Positions 36,308-45,384 of a DNA stretch of 64,000 bases are shown one piece after another (position 1 is the first letter of the stretch; the number at the start of each line of letters is the position of its first letter). Position numbers and translations under genes: made by a program. Origin of the DNA: Akkermansia muciniphila. GTDB taxonomy: Bacteria > Verrucomicrobiota > Verrucomicrobiia > Limisphaerales > UBA9464. The notes below the pieces were generated by a model. That model made no database searches and was not told where the DNA came from. It saw nothing but the letters and a program-made list of their open reading frames with translations. Location: the NCBI GenBank assembly GCA_945898055.1, contig CAMDGV010000018.1, forward strand, positions 1 to 64,000, written 5' to 3'.

Positions 36308-36678
36308 TTCTCCACCACCACGGGGGCAATCTCCGCCAGCGTAGCCGTCCAATCGGCTGGTTGCTCCCATTGATCCAACGAGGCTACCTGCGGTCGGTCG
36401 CGCCGGTAATTGACTCGCAGTGCCGGAAGCTTCATCAGACCTCGACTTTCCAGTTTAAGCAACAAGCTGCGCGCCGCAAAATCCTTGAGGCGCTCCCGTC
36501 CGTCCACCCATTTCCACTCTTGGCACAGATTGCGCGCAATCCGTTTGCGGCTCCAGTCCGGATTCGCATCAATCCAGCCCTGCAGCCATGGTAAATCCCC
36601 GGGCGCTCTTTGCCGCCCCTGTAATGCAAATTCAGTTTCGATGCTCCGACTGTGGCCTCTACCAACCAGATAGCTCTG
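36308..36678 (-). pseudogene. DUF4338-type transposase-like N-terminal remnant
   Basis: The minus strand reads WLQGWIDANPDWSRKRIARN and QEWKWVDGRERLKDFAARSLLLKLESRG. This is the N-terminal motif of DUF4338 proteins (DruA and many transposase-like proteins), which normally continue with a catalytic half. Here the reading continues to TLAEIAPVVVENV and then meets the palindrome. The upstream end has an in-frame TAG at the boundary with the phage portal remnant. The ORF track shows only the part from 36507 because no ATG precedes it. Confidence 0.5.
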
Positions 36679-37631
36679 CTAAACCAACAACAACTTCGGG
36701 ATGCACGGCGCCGAACCCAGTGCTTGAATCTCCGTCGCTCCCATCAGCGACGCTTCAAAGTCTGAGTTCAGCTCGTAGCTCACATGCTCCGCCGTCACAT
36801 CCTCCGACATCGCCTCGGCCGAGTGCCACCAATACACCCAAAGCAACACCTCATTCAGCGACGTCGTCACCGATGCGGAAATGCCCGCAATGATGCTGCT
36901 TTCGCCCGCTTGACGGATGGACAGCGCCTCCGCGCTTTCACTCACCCGCTTCTGGCTCACCAGCAGGACCGACCCGAGCCCCGCCAGCAACCGCTCCACT
37001 CGATCCAGTGCGCGATCAAACGTCGAGAGTCCATCACCCTTGAACTCCAGGTAGCTCGCCGTCGCACCGAGCGTGTCCGGCGCCCACGCCGTCGTGGACC
37101 CGATGCGCATTGCGCACTCTTGTCGAAGCTCGTCACAAACGCCGTCGGAAGTGCAGTGAGGTGCATCCCGTGTTTGTACTCCGTATTCAGCCGGTAGTGA
37201 TGCAAGTTCGCCGACCCGATGTCTTCGATCGGCGACTTCGCCACCGCCGGACGCGAGTGCGCCGGACCGTGGTAGATGAACGGAATGGCGAAGAGAGGTT
37301 TGCCCAAATGCAGCGGTGTGGACGTGCGGATGAGCTGCTATTCCTTCTCCTTCTTTCGGATCTTGCCCGGCCAGATCTGCCAGATCTCCACCTGATACTC
37401 GAAGCCAACTTCCTCCCCATTCTTGGCGGCCTTCGTGGGAACCAACTGCAAAACGCGTCTCTGCTGAACCGTCTCCACCACGAACGGGGCAGCAGCCTGG
37501 GATTCATCGGTGGCAGACTCGGCGAGCCCCAGCAGGCTCAACTTCAGCAGGCCATTGATGCGCGTCTGTCGCCAGCTCAGGATCGACTCGGCGGCATATA
37601 AAGTACCCCACCGAGAAATCTTTTTATCCAC
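36679..37631 (-). pseudogene. Phage portal-like protein (DUF4055), frameshifted remnant
   Basis: Three minus-strand ORFs in different frames line up as one protein: RWGTLYAAESILSWRQTRIN (start side), then GKPLFAIPFIYHGP with LNTEYKHGMHLTALPTAF, then GATASYLEFKGDGLSTFDRAL, SVLLVSQKRVSESAEALS and SASVTTSLNEVLLWVYWW. This order is that of DUF4055 prophage proteins, considered portal-like. Two frameshifts separate the parts, and both the first roughly 100 residues and the proper end are missing. No other phage genes are visible, so it is an isolated relic. Confidence 0.65.
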
Positions 37632-37818
37632 AATGAAAAAATCTAGCCAGCAAGCGCATTACTCATCAGGCCTCAACTAAGCGCATCTCACTATATTTTT
37701 GACCCAAAAACAAATAATCGCTCACATTCTGAAAAGGTCTCTAAAAGACTCTCAAACGCGAACAAAAACACGTATTACTAATAAAATTCAACCTCCTCCA
37801 TCGACTCAAGAAAACGGC

Positions 37819-37833
37819 TGGCACGCACGATGC
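37819..37833 (+). promoter_or_regulatory. Sigma-54 (-24/-12) type promoter before the urea operon
   Basis: TGGCACGCACGATGC fits the RpoN consensus TGGCACG-N4-TTGC with one change (A for T), and GG and GC are separated by exactly ten bases. It lies 53 bases before the porin start codon. Nitrogen-scavenging genes are commonly transcribed by sigma-54 with NtrC. I could not find clear NtrC sites upstream. A sigma-70-like TATGCT also occurs nearby (37859-37864). Confidence 0.6.
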
Positions 37834-37885
37834 TAGTCCGTTCGAAGGCATAATATGTTATGCTAAAAAGTAGGAACTTCTAAAA

Positions 37886-39181
37886 ATGACAACTGTCACT
37901 ACTGTAAGCCAAAAAAAATGTATACCAAGACGCGGAAAATCCGCTCTTGCTATAGGTATAATAGCAGCTTCATCGCTCGCCTCTCTGCCTGAAAACATTA
38001 GAGCAGCAGATTCTGAGTCCTTTGATAAATTAGAACAGGAAAATAAAGACCTCAGAACACGCCTTGATGTTTTAGAAGGTATTGCCCGGAAAGAAGGTAT
38101 TCTGCCAAATGATAAATCAAAATCAAAACTGGTCTCGGCAATGTCCAGTGTCTCAATAAGTGGGTTTGTTCAAGCATCTTATTTTTACAATCTCGATAAA
38201 CCCGCTGATAAACACTCAGACGGTTATTTATGGAATAATACGGACAACTCATTCTCACTTAATAAGTTTAAATTGACACTAGCCAGTCCCCCAGTTGCTA
38301 CCGATTCCTGGGATGCTGGCTTTCGGACCTCCCTGCTCCTAGGTGAGGACTCACCTAATCTAAATACGGGGTCTCCGATGGCTGGATTTGAATCCCTAAG
38401 GGAGGCTTTTGTTGAGCTGAATGTTCCTGTCGGAACCGGACTAAATGTCAAAGCCGGTCAACTAATCTCACTGTTGAATTATGAGTCAGGCGACGGTGGG
38501 GCAGCCAATGATAACTTCTCGCAAGGAAACCAATGGTGGTTTACCGGCAACGGACCTTCTGCGGGCGTACAACTTGGCTATTCACTGACTGAAACCGTGG
38601 GCCTCAAGGTTCGAGTTCAAAACGGAATGTTTGCCGGGCCGGTCGATAGCAATGAAGGTAAAGCCCTTCTTACTAGCCTTGGATTTAAGCCTACTGACAA
38701 ATCGTGGGTGAGCCTCATTGGATGGTATAGCGAAGAAAATGCCACGACTGACGTTACAGGGGGCTCAATTCTTGCGGGCTACAAAATCACCGACAACTTA
38801 AACACTGGCCTTGAGGCCGATTACTTTCATTTTGTAAATGCTCTTAAGGCTGACTCTGACCTCTGGTCTATAGGGACTTGGTTCTCCTACAGCCTTACCT
38901 CTAAAACTGCGCTCGCGCTGAGAGCTGATTATATTCAAAACCCTGATGGGGTGCTCGGACCTGCTGTCCGACCGAACGCTGGAATTTTGTCACCTGATTT
39001 GGATGGAAGCCTTGGTAGTTTAACCCTCACGTATAACTATAAGCCGACACCTAACCTAAAAATTCAACCCGAGGTTCGTTATGATTACACTACTTACACG
39101 GGTCTTGGAGGGGCGCCTGGTGCCCTAGATGGAAGTAAAACGCGGGTCATCGTTGGTGCGGGAATCTCTTACCTATTTTAA
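37886..39181 (+). CDS. Outer-membrane beta-barrel porin, probably for urea uptake
   Basis: A 431-residue exported protein. A signal segment (SALAIGIIAASSLASLPENIRAA) is followed by a short coiled-coil (FDKLEQENKDLRTRLDVLEGI), then a barrel of repeated amphipathic strands such as GFVQASYFYNLD, RTSLLLGED and WFSYSLTSKTALALRADYI, ending in VGAGISYLF with a terminal phenylalanine. The architecture is that of OmpL-like/BBP2 porins. It lies 18 bases before urtA behind a sigma-54 type promoter, so a role as the outer-membrane pore for urea or short amides is reasonable; this is inference from position. The gene is AT-richer than the average of the window. Confidence 0.8.
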   Translation: MTTVTTVSQKKCIPRRGKSALAIGIIAASSLASLPENIRAADSESFDKLEQENKDLRTRLDVLEGIARKEGILPNDKSKSKLVSAMSSVSISGFVQASYFYNLDKPADKHSDGYLWNNTDNSFSLNKFKLTLASPPVATDSWDAGFRTSLLLGEDSPNLNTGSPMAGFESLREAFVELNVPVGTGLNVKAGQLISLLNYESGDGGAANDNFSQGNQWWFTGNGPSAGVQLGYSLTETVGLKVRVQNGMFAGPVDSNEGKALLTSLGFKPTDKSWVSLIGWYSEENATTDVTGGSILAGYKITDNLNTGLEADYFHFVNALKADSDLWSIGTWFSYSLTSKTALALRADYIQNPDGVLGPAVRPNAGILSPDLDGSLGSLTLTYNYKPTPNLKIQPEVRYDYTTYTGLGGAPGALDGSKTRVIVGAGISYLF

Positions 39182-39199
39182 ATCCTAACTAATAATAAA

Positions 39200-40426
39200 A
39201 TGAAATTTACATATTCTAAGCAGGTACTTGCTTTAGTTGCCGGGATTATGACCTGTGCAACTCAGGCTGCCGAGACAGTCAAAGTCGGAATCCTTCACTC
39301 CCTCAGCGGAACAATGGCTATCAGTGAAACCTCCCTCAAGGACGTTTTGCTCTTTACCTTCGATGAGATTAACAAGTCAGGGGGTGTTCTTGGGAAAATG
39401 ATTGAGCCCGTCGTGGTTGATCCAGCTTCAAACTGGCCCCTCTTTGCCGAGAAAGCGGAACAACTTCTCGTTAAAGACAAGGTTTCAGTCGTCTTCGGTT
39501 GCTGGACCTCGGTCAGCCGTAAATCGTGCCTTCCTGTCTTCGAAAAAGAAAACGGTCTGCTCTTTTATCCAGTTCAATATGAGGGAGAAGAACTCTCTCA
39601 AAACATTTTTTATACTGCCGAAGCGGTTAACCAACAGGCTATTCCGCCAGTTGACTACATGCTTGCTGAAGGCAAGACCAAGTTTTACCTGCTAGGCTCT
39701 GATTACGTTTATCCAAGAACGACCAACAAGATCCTAAAAAAATATCTAAAGTCTAAGGGCATTCCCGATGATGACATCGAGGAAATCTATACGCCGTTTG
39801 GCCATACCGATTACCAGACGATAGTAGCCTCGATCAAAAAGTTCTCATCTGGAGGTAAAGCTTGTATCATTTCAACATTAAACGGAGATACAAATATACC
39901 CTTCTTTAAGGAGTTCGCCAATGCCGGACTAACCTCCGAGAATTGCCCAGTCGTATCGTTCTCAATCTCGGAAGATGAGTTCCGAGGTCTTCCCGCAAAA
40001 CAATTGGCAGGTCATCTGGGCTGTTGGACTTACTTTATGTCGATTAAAACACCCGAGAACAAAAAATTCGTTGGCGACTTCCTTTCTTGGGTAAAGAAAC
40101 CGAAAGTGACCGGAGTTGATTATACCGTTTCCGGTGTTGATCCAAACGGTCGCGTTACCTGCAGTCCAATGAATCTGTCCCGAATGGGTGTCTATCTTTG
40201 GAAGCAAGCTGTCGAGAAAGCAGGAAGCTTCGAGGTCGACAAGGTACGGGTTGCTATGGCGGGGCAAAAATTTAGGGGCCCCGTTTGTGAGGTAACTATG
40301 CAAGAAAACCATCATCTGGTTAACGATGTCTTCATCGGCGAAACTCTCCCGACCGGTCAATTTAAGGTGATTAAAACCTTTAAATCTGTGGCGGGAGAAC
40401 CGTTCAGTGCGAAGTTCCTAAAGTAG
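39200..40426 (+). CDS. urtA: Urea ABC transporter substrate-binding protein
   Basis: A 408-residue periplasmic binding protein with a signal peptide ([17 protein letters not shown]). The mature start [23 protein letters not shown] and the later [32 protein letters not shown], with [15 protein letters not shown], are diagnostic of UrtA. The family binds urea with high affinity and hands it to the UrtBC channel. Length is normal. A strong stem-loop follows the stop codon before urtB. Neighbours urtB, C, D and E complete the transporter. Confidence 0.95.
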   Translation: MKFTYSKQVLALVAGIMTCATQAAETVKVGILHSLSGTMAISETSLKDVLLFTFDEINKSGGVLGKMIEPVVVDPASNWPLFAEKAEQLLVKDKVSVVFGCWTSVSRKSCLPVFEKENGLLFYPVQYEGEELSQNIFYTAEAVNQQAIPPVDYMLAEGKTKFYLLGSDYVYPRTTNKILKKYLKSKGIPDDDIEEIYTPFGHTDYQTIVASIKKFSSGGKACIISTLNGDTNIPFFKEFANAGLTSENCPVVSFSISEDEFRGLPAKQLAGHLGCWTYFMSIKTPENKKFVGDFLSWVKKPKVTGVDYTVSGVDPNGRVTCSPMNLSRMGVYLWKQAVEKAGSFEVDKVRVAMAGQKFRGPVCEVTMQENHHLVNDVFIGETLPTGQFKVIKTFKSVAGEPFSAKFLK

Positions 40427-40443
40427 TTTGTGTTGTTAGCAGC

Positions 40444-40475
40444 GAATAAGGCGGGCCTCTCGGCCTGCCTTATTC
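40444..40475 (+). terminator. Stem-loop between urtA and urtB
   Basis: GAATAAGGCGGGC pairs with GCCTGCCTTATTC (12 of 13 pairs) around a six-base loop, 17 bases after the urtA stop. There is only a short T-stretch, so it may act as a partial terminator or protect the urtA message, giving more binding protein than channel. It overlaps the long urtB start in the ORF track and argues for the ATG at 40505. Confidence 0.6.
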
Positions 40476-40504
40476 TTAAAATCGTCCCTAAACCTCGAGA
40501 AGAT

Positions 40505-42226
40505 ATGAATTCGCTCTTAACCCTCTTAATGGTCTATTGCCTGTCTGCTCTTGCGGTCGTAGGGCAATCGAACGTTTCTTCAGGCCGAATTCTTTTAAGA
40601 GAAATATTTCTATCTGAGACTGTCGAGAAGCAGATTTCGTTGCTGGGGGAGTTAAAAGGGAGAGGCGACCCTTTAGTTGAACTTGGACTGAGGGCCTGGC
40701 GGGCCGGAGAGATCTTCATCTTTGAGCTCAATGAAAATACGCAAATACCCTTTGTATTAGTTCAAGATAAATCAGATGTATCTAAGCTAAATGGTCTAGA
40801 TATTAATACAAATCAGCTTCTTAATGACGAGCAAGGTAGTCCGCTCTATTTTTCACAGAAAGATCTAAATCCACTAGACACGACAGCAAAAACTCGAAAA
40901 AAAATAAAGGAAATATTAGACTTAGGAGCCCTGGAGAGCTCCGACGAACAGACCCGACTCAATGCAGCGATTAAGCTGGGAGATGAGCAGAATATTGATT
41001 ATTTAGAAACATTTAAAAATCGAACTAGTCAAGAGACCAGCGTTACTGTTCTAAAGGTATTATCCGAGGCAATCGCGCGTCTTAATGTGGTAAGTACAAA
41101 TACACTAACGCAGATTGCAGGTCTAGAAAAGTTGCAGAAACTCAGAGCTGTCAACTCAATTACTTTTCTGAGCCAAGTAGGGAAGACCCTTGAAAAATCT
41201 TCTGATCCCTCAACGATCAAGGTTAACCGTTTGCTTCGTTCTACCCTTAAATCATTAGAAAACTACCAGACGATTTGCTCTTACTTTGGGACGGCCTTTA
41301 GGGGCTTGAGTCTATCGGCAGTCTTGCTAGTTGCAGCACTAGGCCTTTCTATTACTTTTGGGCTTATGGGAGTGATAAATATGGCCCATGGAGAAATTAT
41401 GGCAGTTGGGGCGTACACAACATTTTTCATCCAAGGTTTACTTGGAAAAGGTCTATTGTTTTCAATTTTAGGACATCCGGTCTCCCTACCTGGGATGGCT
41501 ATTTCTGGAATAGCTTTCGATATTTCTTTTCTCTATTGTATTGTTGCCTCATTTCTGATGGCAGGCTTAGTTGGACTTTTTTTAGAACACACAATTATTC
41601 GTTTTTTGTATAAAAGACCGCTTGAGTCACTGCTAGCAACTTATGGGGTAAGCCTGATTCTTCAGCAGGTTTTTAGACATACATTTGGTTCCGCAAATGT
41701 TCAAGTTGACGCCCCAGGGTTCCTTCAGGGAAGTCTTGTAGTAAATGATGTTTCTTTAGCCTATAATCGAATATTTATTATTATTTTCTCTATATTTGTT
41801 GTTCTACTAACATGGTTTATACTGACAAAAACGTCGCTTGGACTTCTTATCCGAGCGGTTATGCAAAATAGGAATATGGCTTCATCTCTCGGAGTAAGAA
41901 CGGAGCAGATTAATAAACTCACTTTTGCCCTAGGTTCAGGTCTTGCCGGAATGGCGGGAGCCTGCATAACCCAGATTGCAAATGTCGGTCCTAGTCTGGG
42001 GCAAAATTATATTATCGATTGCTTTATGGTAGTCGTCCTTGGCGGTGTTGGGAATTTAGTAGGCACAATTACAGCCTCAGGCACGGTTGGAGTGACCAAT
42101 CAAATTCTTGAGCCTTGGATAGGAGCCGTGTTGGGTAAGATTTCGGTTCTAGGAGCAATTATTTTATTTCTGCAATGGCGGCCTAATGGGCTCTTTGTTA
42201 CACGAAGTCGAAATCTTGATAATTAG
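40505..42226 (+). CDS. urtB: Urea ABC transporter permease UrtB
   Basis: A 573-residue inner-membrane permease. The N-terminal half (to about 270) is the soluble helical domain characteristic of UrtB (LNAAIKLGDEQNIDYLETF, VLKVLSEAIARL), preceded by a signal-like helix. The second half holds the LivH-type channel: ITFGLMGVINMAHGEIMAVGAY, the LLATYGVSLILQQVFR block, and LAGMAGACITQIANVGPSLGQNYI with the final CFMVVVLGGVGNLVGT. Together with UrtC it forms the membrane pore for urea. Confidence 0.92.
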   Translation: MNSLLTLLMVYCLSALAVVGQSNVSSGRILLREIFLSETVEKQISLLGELKGRGDPLVELGLRAWRAGEIFIFELNENTQIPFVLVQDKSDVSKLNGLDINTNQLLNDEQGSPLYFSQKDLNPLDTTAKTRKKIKEILDLGALESSDEQTRLNAAIKLGDEQNIDYLETFKNRTSQETSVTVLKVLSEAIARLNVVSTNTLTQIAGLEKLQKLRAVNSITFLSQVGKTLEKSSDPSTIKVNRLLRSTLKSLENYQTICSYFGTAFRGLSLSAVLLVAALGLSITFGLMGVINMAHGEIMAVGAYTTFFIQGLLGKGLLFSILGHPVSLPGMAISGIAFDISFLYCIVASFLMAGLVGLFLEHTIIRFLYKRPLESLLATYGVSLILQQVFRHTFGSANVQVDAPGFLQGSLVVNDVSLAYNRIFIIIFSIFVVLLTWFILTKTSLGLLIRAVMQNRNMASSLGVRTEQINKLTFALGSGLAGMAGACITQIANVGPSLGQNYIIDCFMVVVLGGVGNLVGTITASGTVGVTNQILEPWIGAVLGKISVLGAIILFLQWRPNGLFVTRSRNLDN

Positions 42227-42338
42227 TCAATGTTTGAATTCTCGCATTCAGTTTATTCTGGTTTATCAAATTTATAGGTGATTATTATTTATATCTTAAG
42301 TTTTTAATCGGATTAGAATTATAAAACAAATCAAACCG

Positions 42339-43862
42339 ATGTCATCATTTTTAAATCGACGAGAATTCTCCCTAGTCTTTGTAACTGTACTGATTGGCTT
42401 TGTACTTATTCCTAGTCTGAATGCTTTTACAAAGGAACAGCATTGGCTACACATTAGCACCTTTTCACTTAGTCTTTATGGTAAGTATTTAACTTATGCT
42501 GTTTTAGCCTTGGGAGTCAATTTACTCTGGGGTTACACGGGTATTCTAAGCCTAGGCCAATCCCTCTTTTTTTCATTAGGTGGATATTGTATAGGAATGC
42601 ATATGATGATGAACTTGGGTTGGCTCGGGCAATATCATGAAGCCATTCCTGATTTTATGGTTTTCTTAGAATTTCCGAATCGATTTCCAGAGACCGGGGG
42701 TTTTCCTCCTCATTGGATTCCATTCAAAAATATTAGTTTTACTATTTTAATGGTTTTTCTAATACCAGGATTCGTTGCGGGTGTATTTGGTTATCTTGCA
42801 TTTAGATCGAGAATTAAAGGAGTCTATTTTTCGATTCTTAGTCAGGCTCTCACTTATGCTGCTTGCTTGATGTTTTTTCGCAATGACTTTACATTTGGTG
42901 GGAATAATGGGCTGACTGATTTTAAGTATCTTATCGGAAATCCAAGTTTGATTGTAGCAGATATCAGTGAACCTATCCTGTTTGGTAAAAGTTTAAATTC
43001 GGGCGACGGTGAGTTGTCAAAATTTCTCTTCAATCAACTTCAATTAACAAATCAACAGAATCTAGTTGTTGCACTTGGCCAGACAAACAGTTTAAGGGTG
43101 GCAAGCATCCTCTGTGAGAGTTTAAATAGAATAATAGCAACCTCGGCGATTTACAAAGAAGAGCGGTTTACGAAGTCTAGCTTAACTCCCGATTTAAAGT
43201 CTGAGATTTTATTGGAGCCGCGTGATTCAAGGCTTTTGATGTTAAATCGTCGTCTTTTAGAAGTTGCTTTCCCAAGGTATATAATTAAGAGTAGATTCTT
43301 AGGGCTTAGGTTAAATGATCCAGCAATAAAACGTTATTTATTTGTCTGTTCTTTTTTTCTTTTATTAATGACGTATTTATTTTGTAAATGGTTGACAAAG
43401 AGTCGGTTTGGACTTGTTCAGCGAGCAGTTCGGGACTCGGAGAGTCGGGTTCTTTATTCTGGCTATGCAACCAGTGATTTTAAGCTTGTTGTTTTTATTG
43501 CGGCAGCGGTTATTTCAGGTCTTGGCGGGGCGTTATTTGTGCCACAAGTAGGAATTATAAATCCAAGTGAGATGGGGGCCGATCGTTCGATTGAGGCAGT
43601 AATTTGGGTTGCGGTCGGGGGGCGAGGGAATCTTTTGGGACCTATTTTGGGTGCGATTGGAGTCAACGCGTTAAAAAGTTATTGTACGCATGTTTTCCCT
43701 GAGCAGTGGCCCTACATTTTGGGCGGATTATTTATTTTTGTTACGATTGTAATGCCAAATGGGCTCATTGGGCTTCCGGCACAATTAATCTATTGCAAAT
43801 CATTCTTGTTGAAAAAGTATTTAGAGTTGAGGGAGAGTTCTGGGTTTAAGGCCAACCGATGA
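42339..43862 (+). CDS. urtC: Urea ABC transporter permease UrtC with extra insertion
   Basis: The 507-residue LivM-type permease begins with GKYLTYAVLALGVNLLWGYTGILSLGQ and ends with AAAVISGLGGALFVPQVGIINPSEMG and VGGRGNLLGPILGAIGVN, all usual for UrtC. Typical members have roughly 360-400 residues. The surplus lies in one block, about residues 200-325 (LFNQLQLTNQQNLVVALGQ to FPRYIIKSRF), between the conserved NGLTDFKYLIG and AIKRYLFVCSFFLL segments. It would form an outward loop by topology. The frame is intact across it. The next gene overlaps by four bases. Confidence 0.9.
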   Translation: MSSFLNRREFSLVFVTVLIGFVLIPSLNAFTKEQHWLHISTFSLSLYGKYLTYAVLALGVNLLWGYTGILSLGQSLFFSLGGYCIGMHMMMNLGWLGQYHEAIPDFMVFLEFPNRFPETGGFPPHWIPFKNISFTILMVFLIPGFVAGVFGYLAFRSRIKGVYFSILSQALTYAACLMFFRNDFTFGGNNGLTDFKYLIGNPSLIVADISEPILFGKSLNSGDGELSKFLFNQLQLTNQQNLVVALGQTNSLRVASILCESLNRIIATSAIYKEERFTKSSLTPDLKSEILLEPRDSRLLMLNRRLLEVAFPRYIIKSRFLGLRLNDPAIKRYLFVCSFFLLLMTYLFCKWLTKSRFGLVQRAVRDSESRVLYSGYATSDFKLVVFIAAAVISGLGGALFVPQVGIINPSEMGADRSIEAVIWVAVGGRGNLLGPILGAIGVNALKSYCTHVFPEQWPYILGGLFIFVTIVMPNGLIGLPAQLIYCKSFLLKKYLELRESSGFKANR

Positions 43863-44620
43863 ACAAAGAATTTATTCTTTCGGTCGAGGGTGTTAATAAA
43901 TCATTTGACGGGTTTAAGGCGATTTCGGAGCTTAATTTTTACATGGAGGAGGGGGAACTGCGTGTGATTATAGGGCCGAACGGTGCGGGTAAGACATCCT
44001 TTTTAGATTTACTTACTGGACGTACGAAACCTGATTCGGGAACGATCAAATTTGAGAATAAGACTGATCTAACGGCATTAAATGAGTACCAGATTAGTCG
44101 TCTTGGTATAGGAAGGAAGTTCCAGACTCCGTCTGTTTATTCTAACCATACAGTCCGTGAGAATATTTTGTTGTCCCTCCAAGGAAGTCGGAGCATTTGG
44201 TCGGCACTCTTTCTTGAGGTGACCGCAGCTGATGAGGATCGAATACAGTGTATTCTGAAGGAGGTAGGTCTCGCCGAGAAAGGGGATTCTCTTGCAGGTT
44301 TACTTGCGCATGGCCAAAAGCAATGGATGGAGATTGGCATGCTTCTGGCTCAGAACCCGAAGTTGTTGTTGGTTGATGAGCCTGCGGCAGGGATGAGCGA
44401 TGAAGAGACAGCAAAAACAGGTGAGTTGCTCGTTCGGTTAGCCGGCAAGCACAGTATTATTGTGATTGAGCACGACATGGATTTTGTTCGGCAAATTGCC
44501 CGTAAAGTGACGGTTTTGCATCAAGGCCATGTTCTCTGTGAGGGCAATGTGGACCAAATTCAGAAAGACGAGCGGGTGATGGAAGTTTATTTGGGTCGAA
44601 AGAAGAAGACAGGTAACTAA
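43859..44620 (+). CDS. urtD: Urea ABC transporter ATP-binding protein UrtD
   Basis: A 253-residue ATPase. Walker A VIIGPNGAGKTSFLDLLTG, the Q-loop area GRKFQTPSVYSNHTVREN, an atypical signature (LAGLLAHGQKQWMEIGM) as in LivG/UrtD proteins, and Walker B LLLVDEPAAGMSDEE are all visible, with HD-loop histidine VIEHDMDFV. It powers urea import as a pair with UrtE. The start overlaps urtC (ATGA) and the stop shares a base with the urtE start. Confidence 0.95.
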   Translation: MNKEFILSVEGVNKSFDGFKAISELNFYMEEGELRVIIGPNGAGKTSFLDLLTGRTKPDSGTIKFENKTDLTALNEYQISRLGIGRKFQTPSVYSNHTVRENILLSLQGSRSIWSALFLEVTAADEDRIQCILKEVGLAEKGDSLAGLLAHGQKQWMEIGMLLAQNPKLLLVDEPAAGMSDEETAKTGELLVRLAGKHSIIVIEHDMDFVRQIARKVTVLHQGHVLCEGNVDQIQKDERVMEVYLGRKKKTGN

Positions 44621-45315
44621 TGCTATCCCTTTCCCATATGGCTGTTTCGTACGATGGTTCACGGGTTCTCCGTGGGATTGACTTGACGGTTCCTGAACGG
44701 AGTCTGGTTTGTTTAATGGGCCGTAACGGCGTTGGAAAAACGACCACTTTGAAGGCAATAATGGGGCTCATTCCAAGTGAGGCAGGAAGGGTAGATTTTA
44801 TGGGAGCAGACATTTCCCACCTCAAGCCTGAGCAGCGTGCTCGGCAAGGTCTTGGGTACGTTCCGCAAGGGCGCGATATTTTCCCGCAGTTAACCGTTTT
44901 AGAAAACCTTAAAGTAAGTTTGCTGGTTAGCGGGAGGAGGGCAGATGGGGAACTAGACCGAGTCCTTGAGTTGTTCCCAGTCCTCGCCGAGATGTTGAGT
45001 CGAAAAGGGGGACTCTTAAGTGGGGGACAGCAGCAACAGTTGGCGATTGCCCGGGCGCTGCTCACCAATCCCAAAGTTTTGCTTTTGGACGAGCCGACCG
45101 AAGGCATTCAGCCCAACATTATTGAGTTGATAGGAGAGACCTTGGTAAAGATTAAGCGTGAGGGCAAAATTAGTATTCTGATGGTCGAACAATACCTCGA
45201 CTTCTGTTTAGAGATTGGCGACCTGTTTTATATAATGGATCGTGGGTCGGTTGTTGCCAAAGGTCCGATTGCGCAACTGAGTAGCGAGGTAGTGAAGAGG
45301 TACTTAACGGTATGA
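44620..45315 (+). CDS. urtE: Urea ABC transporter ATP-binding protein UrtE
   Basis: A 231-residue ATPase with Walker A CLMGRNGVGKTTTLKAIMGL, the GLGYVPQGRDIFPQLTVLENL stretch, signature LSGGQQQQLAIARAL and Walker B LLLDEPTEGIQPNI, followed by MVEQYLDF. YVPQGRDIFPQLTV is highly typical of UrtE and separates it from LivF. It forms the nucleotide-binding dimer with UrtD. The urease genes follow 69 bases later on the same strand. Confidence 0.95.
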   Translation: MLSLSHMAVSYDGSRVLRGIDLTVPERSLVCLMGRNGVGKTTTLKAIMGLIPSEAGRVDFMGADISHLKPEQRARQGLGYVPQGRDIFPQLTVLENLKVSLLVSGRRADGELDRVLELFPVLAEMLSRKGGLLSGGQQQQLAIARALLTNPKVLLLDEPTEGIQPNIIELIGETLVKIKREGKISILMVEQYLDFCLEIGDLFYIMDRGSVVAKGPIAQLSSEVVKRYLTV

Positions 45316-45384
45316 TTTTAGAGACCAAACTTCAACGATGCGATTGCGGCCACTGGCTCAGGATTTTGCCGTTTAATTTCTTGG

